DNA of 64,000 nucleotides from Glandiceps talaboti (lineage: Eukaryota; Hemichordata; Enteropneusta; Spengelidae), in NCBI RefSeq assembly GCF_964340395.1, contig NC_135555.1:12510746-12574745 (forward strand), read 5' to 3'. The notes beneath the pieces are model-generated. The model saw nothing but the letters and a program-made list of their open reading frames with translations. It was not told the origin of the DNA and did not search any database. Shown here one piece after another: positions 62,770 through 64,000 of this stretch. How positions within the stretch are numbered: position 1 is the stretch's first letter; every line of letters starts with the position of its first letter. The translations under genes were made by a program, and so were the position numbers.

Positions 62770-64000
62770 ATATGGATGATATTCACTCGTTTCTGCAATT
62801 TACATGCATGCAGTGATGATATGATGTAAATGTATGTTTATGTCATCACAGCCAGTCAGTATTTGTTGAAAGTATATTCACTAATACTGTAATAGTCATA
62901 AAATTTATTTGAAAACAACACTCTGTGATAATCCTCTAGATGAAATTTGAATTACCTGGGTTGACAGCAAGCACGACCTGTGAAAACCTAAATCACTCAT
63001 TGAGTGTATTTCTAATCTCCACACTAATAGATATGATGTGTGTTCACCATGATTCCTCTAGGGAGGGTGCCAACCCCATCTTGATTCTGTGCTTCCCCCA
63101 AGGGATAACACATCAATGTGTAAGCTGGTTAACAGATAAAACTACCTCTAGGCCATTCATTTGCTCCACAATGCAGTCTTTACCCAAGAGTCCATCTTTA
63201 TGTTTACATTGAACTCACAACCTTTGAGAGTAACTCATATTTTTAGATGTTTTCAAATCATCGTAGGTTTGACTATTTGTTGATGCAGCAAGACTATTCA
63301 CACACAGAGAGAGTGAATCACTATTAGACTCCATGCATTGCATATCAGTGCGACCCGACCATAATTGTTATGAGATAAGGATTCATGCATTCATCTCATT
63401 TGAGTCAGTGTAAATGATATTGTGTGCGTAACATCTACCTGAGTTCTGCAGATATTTGTACATAAAATCTACCTGAATTCCCCTGGTATTTTTCTGGTGT
63501 TCTAAGTGACACCATAATTATGGTACAAAATGTATGCCAGCTTTACCATATATTTTCCTCTATCATTGTCACCAGAGCTCCCAACATGTAACAAAAACAC
63601 CGAAGTCATTGAGAAACATCGGAAAGGGCTCAATATGTGAAGTATCGACTCAATATGCATGCCCATTCTAATGGTTCAGTGTATTTTCACCATTTTGCGC
63701 AGTTTGTTTGTTTGTTTTATCTTTTATATATTATATATATTATACGACAGTATCAAATTCTAAGAACCAGTATTTATTATTTATTGATATTGATCGTTAT
63801 CGATTATTATGGAACAAGGTATGGGAAAATCTGTACAAGGTTTACCAGCTTTTTTCCCCCTCTGTTGCCATGGTTCCCTACCAAAACTATATGGTATGAT
63901 TCCAGTACCCAGGCATATTTATGCAAGCTTATACCAGATTTCCATCTCTGTCTAATACCAGGCTTCGCAATCTGTAGCAAAAACACTGAAAAATAATTGG
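62770..64000. other. intron of the ZNF423-like gene, no exon seen
   Basis: AT-rich sequence with short open frames only. None has a domain or paired splice sites I can support. Confidence 0.5.

Overview
This window is animal (metazoan) nuclear DNA. It is AT-rich, its genes are split by GT-AG introns, and it is full of microsatellites, minisatellites and fold-back elements. The gene set (cathepsin A, PHKB, ITFG1, histone H3, a C1q/collagen protein and the first exon of a ZNF423/ZNF521-type factor) is bilaterian. A secreted collagen-C1q protein and the LINE and MITE tails would fit a marine invertebrate such as a hemichordate, cephalochordate or lophotrochozoan. The sequence alone does not settle the phylum. 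I see no bacterial, viral or organellar genes.

Layout. 1-1.2 kb: last two exons of a cathepsin A-like serine carboxypeptidase (+), entering from the left. 1.2-4.9 kb: intergenic, with a 26-bp minisatellite and dispersed elements. 4.9-30.93 kb: a complete PHKB gene (-), 23 coding exons and 1085 codons, ending in a CaaX-like CSVS. Its introns hold a complete nested collagen/C1q gene on the opposite strand (11.7-14.1 kb), a fold-back element built of tandem subrepeats (15.8-16.4 kb), several minisatellites, and decayed tandem copies of PHKB's own exon-intron boundaries. 30.93-31.22 kb: a short divergent promoter. 31.22-44.59 kb: a complete ITFG1 gene (+), 16 coding exons and 637 codons, with an intron-containing histone H3 gene nested antisense in its intron 14. 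44.6-54.7 kb: intergenic, with a large inverted repeat, a truncated LINE next to a ~35-bp minisatellite, and a ~2.1-kb DNA transposon that splits a microsatellite. 54.756 kb: first coding exon of a zinc-finger gene with the MSRRKQ NuRD-recruitment motif (+). Its first intron fills the rest of the window and holds a 2.6-kb array of 34-bp repeats.

How the genes relate. PHKB and ITFG1 are functionally unrelated (regulation of glycogen phosphorylase kinase versus a membrane FG-GAP protein) but share a divergent promoter, the same head-to-head pair seen in human at 16q12.1. A ZNF423-type gene close by is also consistent with human 16q12, which suggests an old syntenic block. All exon junctions of PHKB, ITFG1, H3 and the C1q gene were read by eye. 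Their phases close without a frameshift, so these four genes look intact.
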